A DNA stretch of 64,000 nucleotides, taken from assembly GCA_033026295.1 (NCBI GenBank), contig CM065175.1, positions 23,756,837 through 23,820,836 on the forward strand, written 5' to 3'. This document shows, piece by piece, positions 53,901 through 64,000 of this stretch. The notes beneath the pieces were generated by a model. It was given only the letters and a program-made list of their open reading frames with translations, ran no database searches and was not told the DNA's origin. Numbering within the stretch: position 1 is the stretch's first letter; each line of letters starts with the position of its first letter. This DNA is from Channa striata. Taxonomy: Eukaryota; Chordata; Actinopteri; Anabantiformes; Channidae. Both the position numbers and the translations under genes were made by a program.

Positions 53901-56444
53901 GCCAAATTTAGCTCCACGTGTGCTCACAAACTGATACGCACAGACTGAATTTCATTCAGAAGTTGGGAGATATTTTAATATACTGTAGGGAAGTCAGAGG
54001 GATGTTTAATAGCTGGATCCAAAAGAAGCAGGTTAAATATCAGTGGAGACATTAACTGAGAATGAGAATAACTTGTAGATGTCGATGTCTTGTTGGCAGC
54101 ATCTAACCAGGAATAATATAAAGACAGTTATGAAATGAACCGACAGAAGTTCCAAAGGCTCCGAAGGAACCACCCCAGGTCAAGAAAATGAGGTTTTGAG
54201 GTCAGTAAAGAAACTTCTGCGTCATTTCATTTCTCTTCATTAACTGAAACGGTAACAAGCACAAACTTGATGAAAAATAGTCTGGAAGCAGCTTCCCTAT
54301 ATTCTGCCACCAGAATATCAACAGCCTGTGGTGAAAAAACCCATTTCAATTTTGACTTGAGACCACATTTCCTATTTCCACCGTGCGTTATTAAAGTGGC
54401 ACCAGGAGGAGGTGTCTGAAGGTCAAGATGAAAACCCCGGAGAGGGAGATTGAGGCAGCAGAAAAAGGAAGGGAAGGGGTGACAGAGGGAGAGGGACAAT
54501 GACAGAGACTGAAACACTGACGACACGAGAGCGGGAAAAACAGCGATGACGAACAGAGAGAAAGAAACCGAGGGAATGAACCCGGCTCACTCCCCTACCG
54601 CTCATCCATGTCCACTTCCCTTTTAATAGATTTTTCCAGCGCGGCCTCCTCCTCCACCTCCTCCAGCGAGCCTGTAGCAGCTCGCTAGATTAAAATGATA
54701 ACCAACAGTAATGAGGTCCTACAGGACTGCGGTTGCATGACTAATCGAAGGGCAAAATGCACAGGAAGGTTGAGGAGCGAGCCTTCAAAGGCCGACGCGA
54801 CGCTCGGGAATGTAGAGATTAGGCGGGAGGGTCGGAGCGCGTAGACGCAGCGTGACACGCTCACGGAGAACAGGGTGGGTTCACCTACAGTAGAACATTC
54901 ACGCAGAGCCAAGTCGTCGTCACGTCATCTCCGGATTCTGATCACAACATAGAAATGCAAAGCCATGACGTTGGCTAATTAACAGGAGCTCTGATACGTC
55001 ACGCACACGGATTTAAGCACGTGGAGTCGAACAAAACGCTGCATTTTAAACTAATATGAAATTCCAGGAGAAGACAGCAGGGATTCTTTTTTCTCCTTAT
55101 GTGCTTAAATATAATTTTCATGCCCTTTTACTGAACTTGATTTCTATTTTGTGTAACTTTACAATTATTTAGTGTCTGTAAGGGGATCGTTGAACATATG
55201 ACTAAAGTAGAAAATGAGCAAAGTTATTCTTGAACATAAAATCTAACGTAATGTGTCTAAACCTTGTAAGTTGTAAATGTCCAATGACCAAGGTCCAGCA
55301 CATCGCATCAGCCTGCTGGGACATGATAACCCACCTGTAGATCTGAGTTCTTTACAGAACCTAATATCCATGTCCTGACCCGGGGCCAAAGTCAGGACGG
55401 GTCCAATTTACATTATAATACAGTATAATCAGTGTCTCTGGATAAAGGACAATAGCAGAGTGGCTGTGAGCTGTGAACAGGCAGCTACTGTAGCAGAGGT
55501 GAAATACATAAAATCATGTGGATCCATCATATGCTGTTCTGGTTTCCAGGTTGAACATTTTGGGTCAGATTCTGGTTGGTTTTACGTTTCTGACATGTGA
55601 AAGTCTCTAACCTGAATCCTGCTCCCAGTACTGATCCTATCACTGTGTTTTACTGTATCCGCAGAATTTCACATTTTTGATGATAACTGCTATTTGGGAC
55701 GGAAATGTAAATGGAAACTATGATTTACTGACGTTTATAGCTGAGTACGTTGATGATCTTCGGGTGGTTTGGCTCAAGTGGGCAAAACTTTCACATCTTA
55801 AAGAGAAACTTCCCACATTAGAGAAATCACTACAAAAATAAAAAAAACCTCACCACTAATTTATACCTGACACCTCCTGAAATACACACACTTTGTCACC
55901 TCCCCTGTGATTTCTTTATTATGCTTTAAAGTGGCAATTACATAAAAAAATCCCGCTTTGTCACTCCTCCAACATGATGTACTTAGCTGGCAACTTCAAG
56001 CAGTCAGTGACAAGCTGCTATTAAACGGCCTCAGTCTGCCTGCAGTGAGTCCACGTGCTTCATTCACTAAAATACTGTTGTAAACATGCAAACATTGTGT
56101 TTCCGATCCTGCACAGACTGATTTCTGTCTCGGCTGCACACTGGACGGACAGCATTTTTTCCCATGCTCCTCGATGTTTGCGACTCATTATTTCATGTTG
56201 GAATATGGATGTAACTGGCAGGACGGGTGCTCTGTATTCGTCTCTCGCTCCTTCCTTTCCTCCCTGGATTCTGCTCACCTGCTGGGCACAAACTAACAAC
56301 AACCCTCAGGTTTGGCTTCGGTGAAGCGGCCCTACCTTCTTGACGTAGCCCTGGATGAGCTCAGGGGTGGGCACCTGCTCTGCAGACAGACACTCTTCCA
56401 GCTGTAGTTTGTACGGTGGGCAGACCGGCTGGCTCCTTTCCACC
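20873..56444 (-). CDS. rftn1: rftn1: raftlin (lipid-raft linking protein), 3' seven coding exons; 5' end outside the window
   Basis: Join (minus) 56336-56444, 52174-52648, 45745-45948, 36926-37044, 27342-27445, 22279-22354, 20873-21502: 1717 nt, 571 aa plus stop, all phases matching. Raftlin is an acylated protein of the inner plasma membrane that supports lipid rafts; in mammals it acts in B-cell receptor signalling and Toll-like receptor ligand uptake. Order of recognised blocks: YKLQLEECLS and ELIQGYVKK, IQDAADQGVMFVGF, HVKYYTVKVPL, EANWLDHMTQHF, SVFIFQE, YDAIVVEQWTVID, DYIPLLQSLATYGW, LTCVLPTPV and STKQIVFLQRPV. These match RFTN1 better than RFTN2, for example in ANWL-HM--HF and VFIF. The N-terminal MGC acylation region (roughly 150 residues in mammals) is absent and must lie beyond 64000. 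The C-terminal tail is long and highly charged. Which fish rftn1 duplicate this is cannot be told. Confidence 0.93.
22279..22354 (-). CDS. rftn1: rftn1 internal exon 6 of 7
   Basis: One base plus 25 codons: DGSLSTKQIVFLQRPVL then NRKSRESK. STKQIVFLQRP is nearly invariant in raftlins. Acceptor cgtcttctag, donor GTAAAT, phase 0. It is only 76 bp long and identified by homology and phase. Confidence 0.93.
24915..25090 (+). mobile_element. L2/Maui-type LINE 3' tail, 5'-truncated
   Basis: The segment runs from 'ggtccaggcagatggccgcc' through 'ctggttctgatggagg' to 'aaagcgccttgagacgac' and 'gctatataaataaa'. This order is typical of the 3' UTR of L2-clade (Maui-like) elements and the SINEs that borrow it in teleost genomes. 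No coding part remains. The assignment comes from remembered consensus, not from a search. Confidence 0.7.
25549..25622 (+). repeat. Teleost dispersed repeat start with a (ACATTT)n lead
   Basis: Four or so hexamers of acattt precede 'ggcagacgcttttatccaaa', a motif I recognise as very common in fish repeats. A diverged relative occurs at 34190-34210 ('agacgcttttatccaaagc'). Confidence 0.6.
26930..27015 (+). repeat. Tail-like fragment of the same teleost dispersed repeat
   Basis: It shares 'aaccactgaccctgtggt' with 34270-34300 and reads on into 'cgctttaccaac', as in the 3' part of that family. It lies 1.3 kb downstream of the head fragment at 25549 in the same orientation. Confidence 0.5.
27342..27445 (-). 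CDS. rftn1: rftn1 internal exon 5 of 7
   Basis: 34 codons plus two bases: GLQVKADYIPLLQSLATYGW then RLTCVLPTPVIKTN. The upstream of two acceptors (ctccgcag at 27446-27447) is chosen because it restores the GVEVQTDY-like stretch known from mammals; the second AG lies 9 nt inside. Donor GTAACC. Confidence 0.92.
34040..34330 (+). mobile_element. SINE-like or composite repeat with tRNA-type promoter boxes
   Basis: An A-box-like sequence tggttgagtgg (34047-34057) and a B-box-like sequence cgttcaaatcc (34091-34101) are separated by 33 bp, typical of a tRNA-derived head. It continues into 'agacgcttttatccaaagc' and 'aaccactgaccctgtggt', both parts of a repeat common in fish. No acceptor stem can be drawn, so it is not a tRNA gene. 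Confidence 0.55.
35940..35971. repeat. (AC)n microsatellite
   Basis: About 16 uninterrupted AC units within an rftn1 intron. Confidence 0.97.
36926..37044 (-). CDS. rftn1: rftn1 internal exon 4 of 7
   Basis: Two bases plus 39 codons, starting LLPKSVESVFIFQE and ending YDAIVVEQWTVID, a raftlin signature. Acceptor ttctctgcag, donor GTGAGT, phase 0. The first codon is completed by the G from the previous exon to give Asp. Confidence 0.95.
37815..37841. other. 27-bp palindrome with CACGTG and TGACGT cores
   Basis: Arms tgcacacgcacgt and acgtgcgtgtgca (13 bp each, perfect) are separated by a single G. The centre reads gcacgtgacgtgc, which overlaps an E-box CACGTG with a CRE-like TGACGT. Confidence 0.95.
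39980..40100 (+). mobile_element. Degraded teleost interspersed repeat
   Basis: The order 'gtgaatgactgtctctcagc', 'gggtccagggtcttcaccgc', 'gtgacagctgggatcag', 'caacaggataa' follows a widespread fish repeat whose consensus reads roughly 'ggcgacctgtccagggtgtac ... ctgggataggctccag ... aacaggataagcgg'. The family name is left open. Confidence 0.5.
42349..42394. repeat. (CA)n microsatellite
   Basis: 23 uninterrupted CA units. Confidence 0.98.
45745..45948 (-). CDS. rftn1: rftn1 internal exon 3 of 7
   Basis: Two bases, 67 codons and one base. Residues run VELLAFYNHPPVREGHVKYY, then TVKVPLRVQ, EANWLDHMTQHF, NNGASLVDGYFHLGNVS. This is the conserved core that in mammals reads ...QYYPVTIPLHV...ANWLEHMSDHF. 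Acceptor ctctgcag, donor GTGAGT. Confidence 0.95.
47516..47550. repeat. (CA)n microsatellite with one GA interruption
   Basis: About 17 units, interrupted once by ga. Confidence 0.95.
48798..48844. other. Perfect 16-bp-arm inverted repeat
   Basis: Arms tgcaattcaaatgtca (48798-48813) and tgacatttgaattgca (48829-48844) are exact reverse complements around a 15-base loop. The loop contains the palindrome acagctgt, which includes an E-box-type CAGCTG. Confidence 0.95.
49287..49581. repeat. CA-bounded teleost interspersed element
   Basis: (CA)n at 49287-49345 and (AC)n at 49566-49581 flank a unique core with 'tatccttgtgaggacactca', 'cagccccttacccaaac' and 'ctaattgtaatcttgaccct'. This is a diverged copy of a repeat seen beside microsatellites in many fish genomes. 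No coding capacity. Confidence 0.65.
50869..50925. repeat. (CA)n microsatellite
   Basis: About 28 uninterrupted CA units, the longest pure dinucleotide run in the window. Confidence 0.98.
51023..51036. repeat. 14-base G run
   Basis: Fourteen consecutive G residues inside an rftn1 intron. On the transcribed (minus) strand this reads as a C run. Confidence 0.95.
52174..52648 (-). CDS. rftn1: rftn1 internal exon 2 of 7: conserved helix plus disordered linker
   Basis: 158 codons plus one base. The first 18 or so residues (IQDAADQGVMFVGFVQEPYG) are conserved raftlin core. The rest is Ser/Pro/Glu-rich and low in hydrophobics (for example SLSLHSSPSSVLGSLGSC), which indicates an intrinsically disordered linker. 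The acceptor is a CAGCAG tandem, so a leading Gln is optional; the downstream AG matches mammals best. Donor GTGAGT. Disorder-linked composition produces long shadow frames on both strands here. Confidence 0.92.
52649..56335 (-). other. rftn1 intron between exons 1 and 2 of the window (about 3.7 kb)
   Basis: No exon was recognised. A purine-rich GA tract lies near 54440-54575, and 53470-53860 is AT-rich, repeat-free DNA of moderate complexity. Nothing else is supported. Confidence 0.55.
56336..56444 (-). CDS. rftn1: rftn1 internal exon 1 of 7 in the window
   Basis: One base of a split codon plus 36 codons: VERSQPVCPPYKLQLEECLS then AEQVPTPELIQGYVKK. The acceptor is gtgcccgcag and the donor GTAGGG (phase 0). 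It corresponds to the mammalian raftlin stretch ending in PEFIKK, just before the IQEAA helix. Confidence 0.9.
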
Positions 56445-57043
56445 CTGCGGGCACCACAGTGGGGGAGAGAGGACAATGAGTTTGAGCCTTTTCAGCAGCC
56501 AAGCTGCTGGACAAACACTTACCGTCTATACTCACACACGTGCAAACACGCGAGTCTAAAATTCAAAAATTACAGTCATAAAACGCTCACAAACAGGGCG
56601 CCATTCACGGGCATTAAAATCTATAATACAACACTAACCCCCCATCAACAAATTACGCTGCGTCAAGTGCCTTTGTTAATGTTACTGTGTCCCAGTGGGA
56701 GGCGGCAGAAAAACACAATAAAGCACTAAGATCCACATGGATGAAAGCAAACACAGTGAGAGCACCGAAAGCAGGAAATTCAATGCAAATCTCGTCTTGC
56801 AACCCCCCCCACACACCCCACCCCTTCCCGCTGAGGCCATATCAGTATTTTGAGCAGGGCGAATCTATTTATATGGTGTTGTATTTTCCTATTCTGTCCT
56901 CAGGAGGAAATCCCAGAGCCAGCCCCGAGGAGACTAATGCCCCAGCTTCTCCCTGCTCCTCATCCTGTTGACAAGGCGAAGAGGAGCCACACACCCTTTT
57001 CCTCAGTGTGCAGGAGAGTCTGTGTGCACGTACAGCACAACAC

Positions 57044-57070
57044 GTGTGTGTGTGTGTGTGTGTGTGTGTG
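57044..57070. repeat. (GT)n microsatellite
   Basis: About 13 uninterrupted GT units. Confidence 0.97.
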
Positions 57071-58680
57071 AGCGCTCTGCGTGAGCTCTGGCTTTACACG
57101 GACACCTGATGTGCGACAGGGTAAAAGATGCATGCGTGCATGCTGATGTGTGTATTAAAGGCGGCTCTTTCAGCTTCTCATTTCCCATAAACTCCTTGTG
57201 CACATGCATGACGCTGCCTCTGTGAGTGTGTGTACATCTGCGCTGTATGTGCTACTACTGCAGCGACTGGATGAAGATCGAGCAATTTCATTTCAATTAG
57301 TAACAAAACAACAAGTTAATGAAGTACGTTTTGGGGAAAATGCAAATGATCCTTTTTGTTTAAAGCCAAGAAATATTCAGGGTATTTATAACTTTTATTG
57401 TTTGGTTGTTGTGTTCATTTGTGCATTTCAAAATTACAGTTTGTCTTAATTTTTCTCAATGCTAAGCTAAGCTAAGTCTTAGCTTCCCATTTTACTCAAG
57501 ATATTGTAATATGCTAAATAAAACCCTTTCACTCACTTTGCTTTTAAATGCTAATTACATACATTTTTGAATTTTACTTTAAATTGAAGTGTCAAACTCG
57601 GTGAAATATTCAGACTTTGTCCTTAGTATGAGATGATTTATAGTACAAACCAAGAGTGTGGAAAAAAACATTAAAAACAAACATCATATCATCGTCATAT
57701 ACAAACACATAGCCAGTCAGAAATGTGTACATTAGTGGGTGGGTATGTAGTTGTGTGGCTTTGGACCAATCAGCTTCTCAAATCGGCACAAAGGCGAGAG
57801 GTGTGTCTGGTAATTGACATGGGTGATCCCGTATTGGCTCAACAGGTCAACAACCAGTAAGATTACACGACAAACAGAACAAGAAAAACAGCTATGAAAT
57901 GATAAAAACAACATACAAAAACTGTGGGATGAAAAATGTTAAAGTTAAAAGTTTAAAATTAAAATCACTTATACATCCCAAAGTCATTCGACCATATACC
58001 GGAGCACTAATGTCCACATTTCTGACTTGCTGTTATATGAGGGGCTGCTTTGGTCATATAACAATAAACTTATTCTATAATCTGTAAGTGTTTCTGACGG
58101 ACCTTAACAGCAGGTTGAATTGCACCAGACGCTCTTTCTTAACCTACAGCACAAACATATTTAATCCTACTCTTCCCATGATGCAACTCACCCTGCCTTT
58201 TGTTTTTGATTAAAATCTGATCTTCACTTAAATTTGAAGCCGAGGTGACGTTCCTCAGATTTGACTGAGCTCCTTCATCATGCACATTGTGTGACTGTTG
58301 TCACAGGCTGCGTCAGTCGTAAATTCACTTTGCCACGTAAAGTTGGAGGAGAACGTTCAGACTTTTCCCAAACTGTCAGCGAGCACAACACACTTCTGTT
58401 AACACACGGAGCCTGAGAGCAGTGTGAGCTGCTTTATGTTTCCTTGTCAGTTTCTCTCAAGAGCGTGTGTGATGAGCCTCCCGTTTCTTTTGTTGGCTGT
58501 GAAAAAAAATGCATCTATTTTCCTACTTTGTCATTTTACTGTCTGAGTAAATGTTACTAACCCGCATCCTCCGAGGCATCGCACTTATTACTTTAACCCA
58601 GTCCTAAATTTTTACGACTGTGAAATCTTCACATCACTTCACATGATAAGTAAGCCCGGGCCGCTCATAAAAAACACCAA

Positions 58681-58698
58681 ACACACACACACACACAC
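58681..58698. repeat. (CA)n microsatellite, short
   Basis: About nine CA/AC units. Confidence 0.9.
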
Positions 58699-59960
58699 CA
58701 CTGCCACGCATCTCTTTCTGTACATCGAGAAGAAACTGGGCCGACCGACTCATTTAATACAAACTTCACGCGCTCTGTGAAACATTCATCACGACCAGCT
58801 GAGAGCTGGCGCTTTTTTTTCCCCCCTCATCATAACATTAACCGGCATGACGGTAGAAGCCTGGTGGCAGAGTCTAAAAGGTGCATGTATCCCCCATTGG
58901 TTGTGACATAAATCACAACCAACTAGCCCAGCTGTGCTGCAGGCGCATGGAACGAACCCGGGGGAAAGAAAGAGAGCACAGGGTTTAGAGTGTAGTAAAG
59001 GGCAGATCGTTTGTTATCTTTTTTCTTACATTCTGGATTATTATACTTGGAGTATTAACCTTGTACAACATGTTTCGGTAATAATTTCCAGGTGCCAGTG
59101 TGTGCTGCAAGTTAAACAGAGAAAAATGTAACTTCATTCTTCTTTAAAATAAATTAAAACTCCAGTTCATCGTTCAGAATCTGTCAGTAAAACAGAAAAC
59201 GTCCCTGCGACAGTTCGAGTCTTACAATGTGATTTCATTCTGTGCATTCCATCATTCCTTCTCAAATGGTGAAAAACTCTTTTTGGAATGAGAGTCTGAA
59301 TGGAAGGCAGAGCGTGCCGGAGAGGGAGAGAGAGAGGCAGCCGGCGGCGCCCTCAGTCCTGGAGGGAGGCCTCGGGTTAAAAATAGCACCTGCATCACCT
59401 GCAGCCCATCGTCTCTGTGTGAAACGCCGACTTTCCAATGCAGCGTGAAGCGCCGGCTGTCAGCTCGCGAGGCCTCTTGTGGTTAGACGGGTGTCAAACG
59501 CCTGCCTGCCTGCTCGCCCACCTACCTGGAGTTCCCTCTCGGGTGAGTACACCTGCTAGACTCCCTCCTCTGGTGTCTGCCCACAGACGGGTCACACGCT
59601 TTGTCTCGCCACTCAACACCTGTGTCGGACTAATCGCTCCCACCGGAGCTGAACGTTCACGTGGTAACTAATTGCGTCTTACCAGTTAGCGGCTTGCTCT
59701 GGGATTTGCTTTAACGGCGAGGAGGACACGCCGTTTGTGAATGTGCGCTATCCAGTTACGCCGTGTTCGCTGAGGCATGGAAGGGGATTGTGTTTGACTT
59801 CCTGTTTTTCAGTGGACGCCAGCAAAAAGTGTCTCAAAACAGATTGTTTGATGTTAGAACAAACCTGTTATTTCTGCTCGTCCCAGCGTGAGTTTGTTGG
59901 TTAAATGCTATAAAAAGTAGCTTCCTTTTTATCTTCCCCATCAGTTGGCGCCATACATTG

Positions 59961-60300
59961 CTCAGCCAAAACATTAATACCACCTGGTGGTTTTACAGTT
60001 TTTCATCAACTGCTAAGATGCATTTAATAAAACTGGGATCCGCTTGATCTTCATCGCCTGCTTCACCTGAACAATGAGGAAAAACTGTGAAATCTGATGC
60101 AAAATGGTAAGAAATCTGATTTTAAGTTGATTCCTTTTGTCACTGAAGAAGGAATAAAATACAGATGTTTGCCCTATTGATTGTCTGAATTCTACTTTTT
60201 TAAAGTTATAATTTCTCAGTTTTTAAGTTGAACCTTAATCATAAAGATGATGCTACACCCTACTTAAAATGAATGAGGTGGCCAAAACATTAGAACCATC
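59961..60300 (+). repeat. Possible remnant of a DNA-transposon-like repeat
   Basis: Two related stretches, 'cagccaaaacattaatacca' (59964) and 'tggccaaaacattagaacca' (60279), lie in direct orientation about 315 bp apart. Similar 'cagccataacatta...ccac' words are frequent in fish repeats. No coding capacity or clear terminal inverted repeat is seen. Confidence 0.35.
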
Positions 60301-63300
60301 GCTTATATAACCCACTGTGGCAAAACTCCAGCACCCAGTATGACCTCAATAATAAAAACAGAGTAGAATTATCACCTTTATGACAGTTTCAACATAAAAA
60401 CCGAGAAATGATTAAAGTAGAATCCATGGCAGAGCGGCAGTATTGGATTGCATTGCAGCGTACTGGTGTAAGAATGTGAGAGGACTGTGCAAAGAAAATG
60501 TGTCGTTTTTGGGCAGCGAGCTTCCGTTTGGCCTGTGTCGTACCTGCTTTGTAAAATGCAACTTCAGAGCGAACGCAACTGCGTTAGCAAAGGAGAAAAA
60601 CTGCAATCTGCAATCTATATGTGCTTCTGTTTGTCTGATCTTAGTGTCAATATGGATCTATTCTTTGAAACAGCAATGGAGGATTGTGGATGCAAGCAAT
60701 TTTAAGTAAATAAGAACTTTAACCCGACCACAGGTAATCCCATAAAGCCACAACTCTGGAGATATTTCAGCAAAAACCAATGATTCAGTTTCTTGGCAAC
60801 AAATGAGGGAAAGTCAGTGGGATTTATCCTTTGGAAACCTATGAATTCATATAAGCAGTTTCCTGACACTTACTACAACCTCTAAAATCATAACTCCATC
60901 ACTTCTTCTGCACAGGAAAGACGTCCTGTAGCTCAGACAATAAGTCGTTTCCGGTCATATATTGTTTAAAACAATGATTGCCGGAAAGCTAAAAAGTATG
61001 AATCCAGTCAAAGGCTTTATTACTTTAATGTCACCTGTTGCAGGAAATTGCTTAAGTGGAGTTCAATTGCACTTACTGTCACGCTGAAGAATGAACCGCT
61101 GAATGAAGCCATTTTCACAGCGTATTCGATGAATGCGAGTGAAAATGGGAGTTCACTCATGCATAAGAAACAAAGTCATGTCAGACCTCTCACCCGCCTC
61201 CGTCTCTCGTTGCTCATCTATTGCTATGACGACACAGTCAGGGAGCATCTGAACCTGTGTTTAGCGCTCTGTCAGTAATACAGCACACCTCTTCTAATGT
61301 CACACTTTCACACGTTTCTGAATAATTTCACCGGCTCTAATGGCTTCCTGTTTGCAGCCCTTGATTTTCTTTCTTGCCCGAGCTCACGGAAGATCCGCAA
61401 TGACCCGATAATGATGAACATATCCCATCAGACATTGTCTGCTGAACTGTAACCTTATTCTATTCCAACCGAATTGAACATCAGGAAATTTGACAGTTGA
61501 CATTTTGAACTTCCACGCAGTCCCATCCATTTCGTCTGCATTGCAGGTTTGTTTTCCTCGTCTCTTTTACTGTAACAGACAGTCGCCACTTGTGACAAAC
61601 TGCCGTCTAAGGTTTCGGAAGTTATGGCCCACTTAAGCAGACGTGCCAGTCGGGCGACAGTGAATATACACAACCTCTGCAGCTCCTGACTGTGAGTGGA
61701 CTCGTGCAGCGTCACCCTCTCCATGTAAATGTCTCTGTGGCTGAGCCTGTCACACGGCGGCTAACACTGTAGAGACTTGGCTGGGAACGTGTCCACAGGC
61801 AGCTCAGTAAAGGCTGTTGTAACGCCACTCAGCTCTAACTCCTTGACTTCCGTTTCATATTTTTTTGTACAGTCTCCCAGAGATTTTTGGAATGACAAAT
61901 GAATGGCTGCTCGCTGCCGGGCTCCCACACCCCTCCACACTCTGCCCCTGTCTTCTTCTTTTCTTCTTCTGATTTTTGTGTCCGACTGAAAAAAGGAACT
62001 TGAGAGAAGATGCTCTCGTTTTAGTTTTGGCTTTTTTTCTCATTTTCTCACCCCCTGGTGGAGATTTGAATTCCCCCTGGGCTGGTGCTGATGTGAGCAG
62101 CTGTCTCCACGGTGACAGATGCTGGAGATAAAGCCTGTGCCCTGCTTTCGGTCAGGGCCATCAAAGGACGGAAGACTTCTCTGCCCTTTCCGCTCAGTAT
62201 GTCTGTCTTATTTTCCTCTAAAATCCTGGTTATCCACCTTCTGTCTTCCCCTCTCTCTCCAGCTGTGATTTTCTTCTCTTCCCCTCTCCTCCCTCGTGGT
62301 GTCTTTTTCTTCGGAGCAAGGCAAGCGTGCCCCCTTTATTTAAGAGAGAGACGGCATTCATTCAGCCGAAGCCTTTTCATACGGAATCAATATTTCTGTT
62401 GTGTGGTTTGCAGAAGCAAAGAGCTAAAGAGTGTTTGGACTGTTTGTACGAATGTTTGTGCATGCTGAAAGTGAACGTGAGCTGTTCTACACGGCAGCAT
62501 GGGAGGTGATTACTAATGGACACCAGCTGCAGGAAGGGAGGCCAGATGCCATGCATTTTATGACCTTCTAAAACATGGATGGCTTGTGTTCACCCCATAT
62601 TGGGTCTGTTCAAGTGAAACTGTTTTTATTCACGCTTACAATAGAGTTACAAAGTCAGGACTTTTGTTAGGCGCCAAAAGTAAAAGTGTAAATACACTGC
62701 ATAGAAAATTGATCAGAACTTTTCTGAATAAAACATTCTTTGACTGAGAAAATCAGCTCAGCCCTTTTGGATTCTGGATCAATGTTTCCTAGTGCACTAA
62801 AGAGAAAAAAACACTAAGGTATTGACAAAATACATGCACAATGATCAAAAATTATATATGTTGTGACTGGACATAGATTTTTTCCCTGTATTCATGTCAT
62901 TTTTGTCACTCATCATTAAATACAGACGAAGAATAAAATGTGTCACCCTACATTTGAATCCACGTGGGTCAGAAACGACTAATGCACTGACTGGAAAACA
63001 GCTCTTAGGTGGAGTGCAGCAGCAAAATGCTGGGATGCATCAAGGTTACTTGTGCTTGATTATGTAATGTTGTCATATCCTCTATCTACCTTCTTGAATA
63101 TATTTGCATAAAGGCAGCTGATGAAAACATGCACTGATTAGCATATTTTTTTTTTTAAACGTGCAGGCGGCGACTCAGATCTTTCTCATTGTAATGGACG
63201 AGTCAGCCCTCGCCAAACAAAAACACAAACCAAACATTGTGCACAACCCGTGGTCATATTTTCCTGACACATGTCCTCTTGTGGTTGAACCACTAATGGC

Positions 63301-64000
63301 TTGTTATTCAGAAGTGAAGAAGTGGTATGAAGTCTTCAGGAGGAGGCTACGATCAACGGTTTGACTTTTCACCATCCAACATGGTTTCTTTTTATTTTTA
63401 ACTTCAATCCACACCTAAACAAACCTAACCAGATCTTCACCATCTCATTATTGTCGCTAGAGGGACCTGAAACGGCAACCACTCACTAGTTTAATAAAAC
63501 ACTTCATCTTAAAATAAATGCTCTGTCCAGTAGGATTGTTCAGTAAAGACCTGGCAACGCTGAACTCTAAAACAGAAAACTTTACTAGACCATCAAGTTG
63601 TCATGTTTGCTGTGCTGAATTATTTCAGACTGTGGAGGTTGTTTTTCCTCAGAAAGCAATTTTTGCACATTCCTGAACTACAAAACTAAGTTATTATAAG
63701 CCAAACAGGTCTCACACGTGAAATGTGAAACAGCTACGTTCGTCCGCTCTCCCAGTCTGGCTTATATGGGCTTAATCCTTGAAAAAGTCACTACAGCGGG
63801 AGTTAGTTACATATGAGCTCTGTGCTAATACAAATTAGATTGAGCTGTATTGTTTTCTTTAATTTTTTTTTATTGTTGCCTCGAGTGTTTTTTATGCACC
63901 ACATTAACAAAACCTTGACAAACCACAAAGCCTTCACCACTTACAATCAGTGTGAACTGTGTAATTATCTGAAATGCCGAACCCTTTTCAACTTTCTTAT

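Larger units (their letters stand above)
56445..64000 (-). other. rftn1 upstream intron, running out of the window
   Basis: 7.5 kb in which I found no raftlin N-terminal exon (no MGC start, no YSTLKRPQVETK-like or LHPF-like coding). It holds (GT)n at 57044-57070, (CA)n at 58681-58698 and a pair of related fragments at 59961-59990 and 60275-60300. The first coding exons should be beyond 64000. Confidence 0.5.

Noticed and set aside
59398..59409. Minus-strand ATGGGCTGCAGG (M-G-C-R), resembling the raftlin N-terminus
   Set aside because: It is followed immediately by TGA, with no donor site and no similarity beyond four residues; a coincidence.

Overview
The window is eukaryotic nuclear DNA, most likely from a ray-finned (teleost) fish. 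The evidence is spliced genes with GT/AG introns of up to about 9 kb, many (CA)n microsatellites, an L2/Maui-type LINE 3' tail ending in the 'gcgccttgagacg...gctatataaataaa' signature, and several other repeats I recognise as common in teleosts. Species cannot be fixed from the sequence. There are no prokaryotic features such as operons, CRISPR arrays or phage genes.

Two genes can be supported, and they converge. On the + strand at 6425-8908 is a complete four-exon vmo1 gene (vitelline membrane outer layer protein 1 homologue). It encodes 210 aa with a signal peptide, the eight family cysteines and three beta-prism repeats, and it has a TATA box at 6341 and AATAAA at 8970. The gene lies in a roughly 4.4 kb unit (about 4690-9088) that was duplicated in tandem (second unit about 9970-13147). 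The second unit has lost its promoter, exon 1 and exon 2 in one deletion of about 1.9 kb. It still holds an open exon 3 (11415-11712) with splice sites and the terminal stop-codon exon. It is either a decaying relic or an alternative 3' end for the intact gene.

On the - strand, seven coding exons between 56444 and 20873 encode the middle and C-terminus of raftlin (rftn1). The in-window part is 571 aa in perfectly matching phases. The N-terminal exons, including the acylated MGC start, are not in the window and must lie beyond position 64000. The raftlin core is strongly conserved, the exon at 52174-52648 encodes a Ser/Pro-rich disordered linker, and the last exon encodes a long Lys/Glu-rich tail.

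The rest is intergenic DNA (1-4689 and 13148-about 19190) and large rftn1 introns. These hold microsatellites, a few old transposon fragments, some near-perfect palindromes and hairpins, and stretches that look like candidate conserved noncoding elements but cannot be confirmed without alignment. The strongest novelty candidate is the vmo1 tandem duplication: an orphan exon 3 that has lost what is probably both partners of one disulphide, has an identical 58-bp block at its 5' end, and is phase-compatible with exon 2 of the intact gene. I see no wholly new system.
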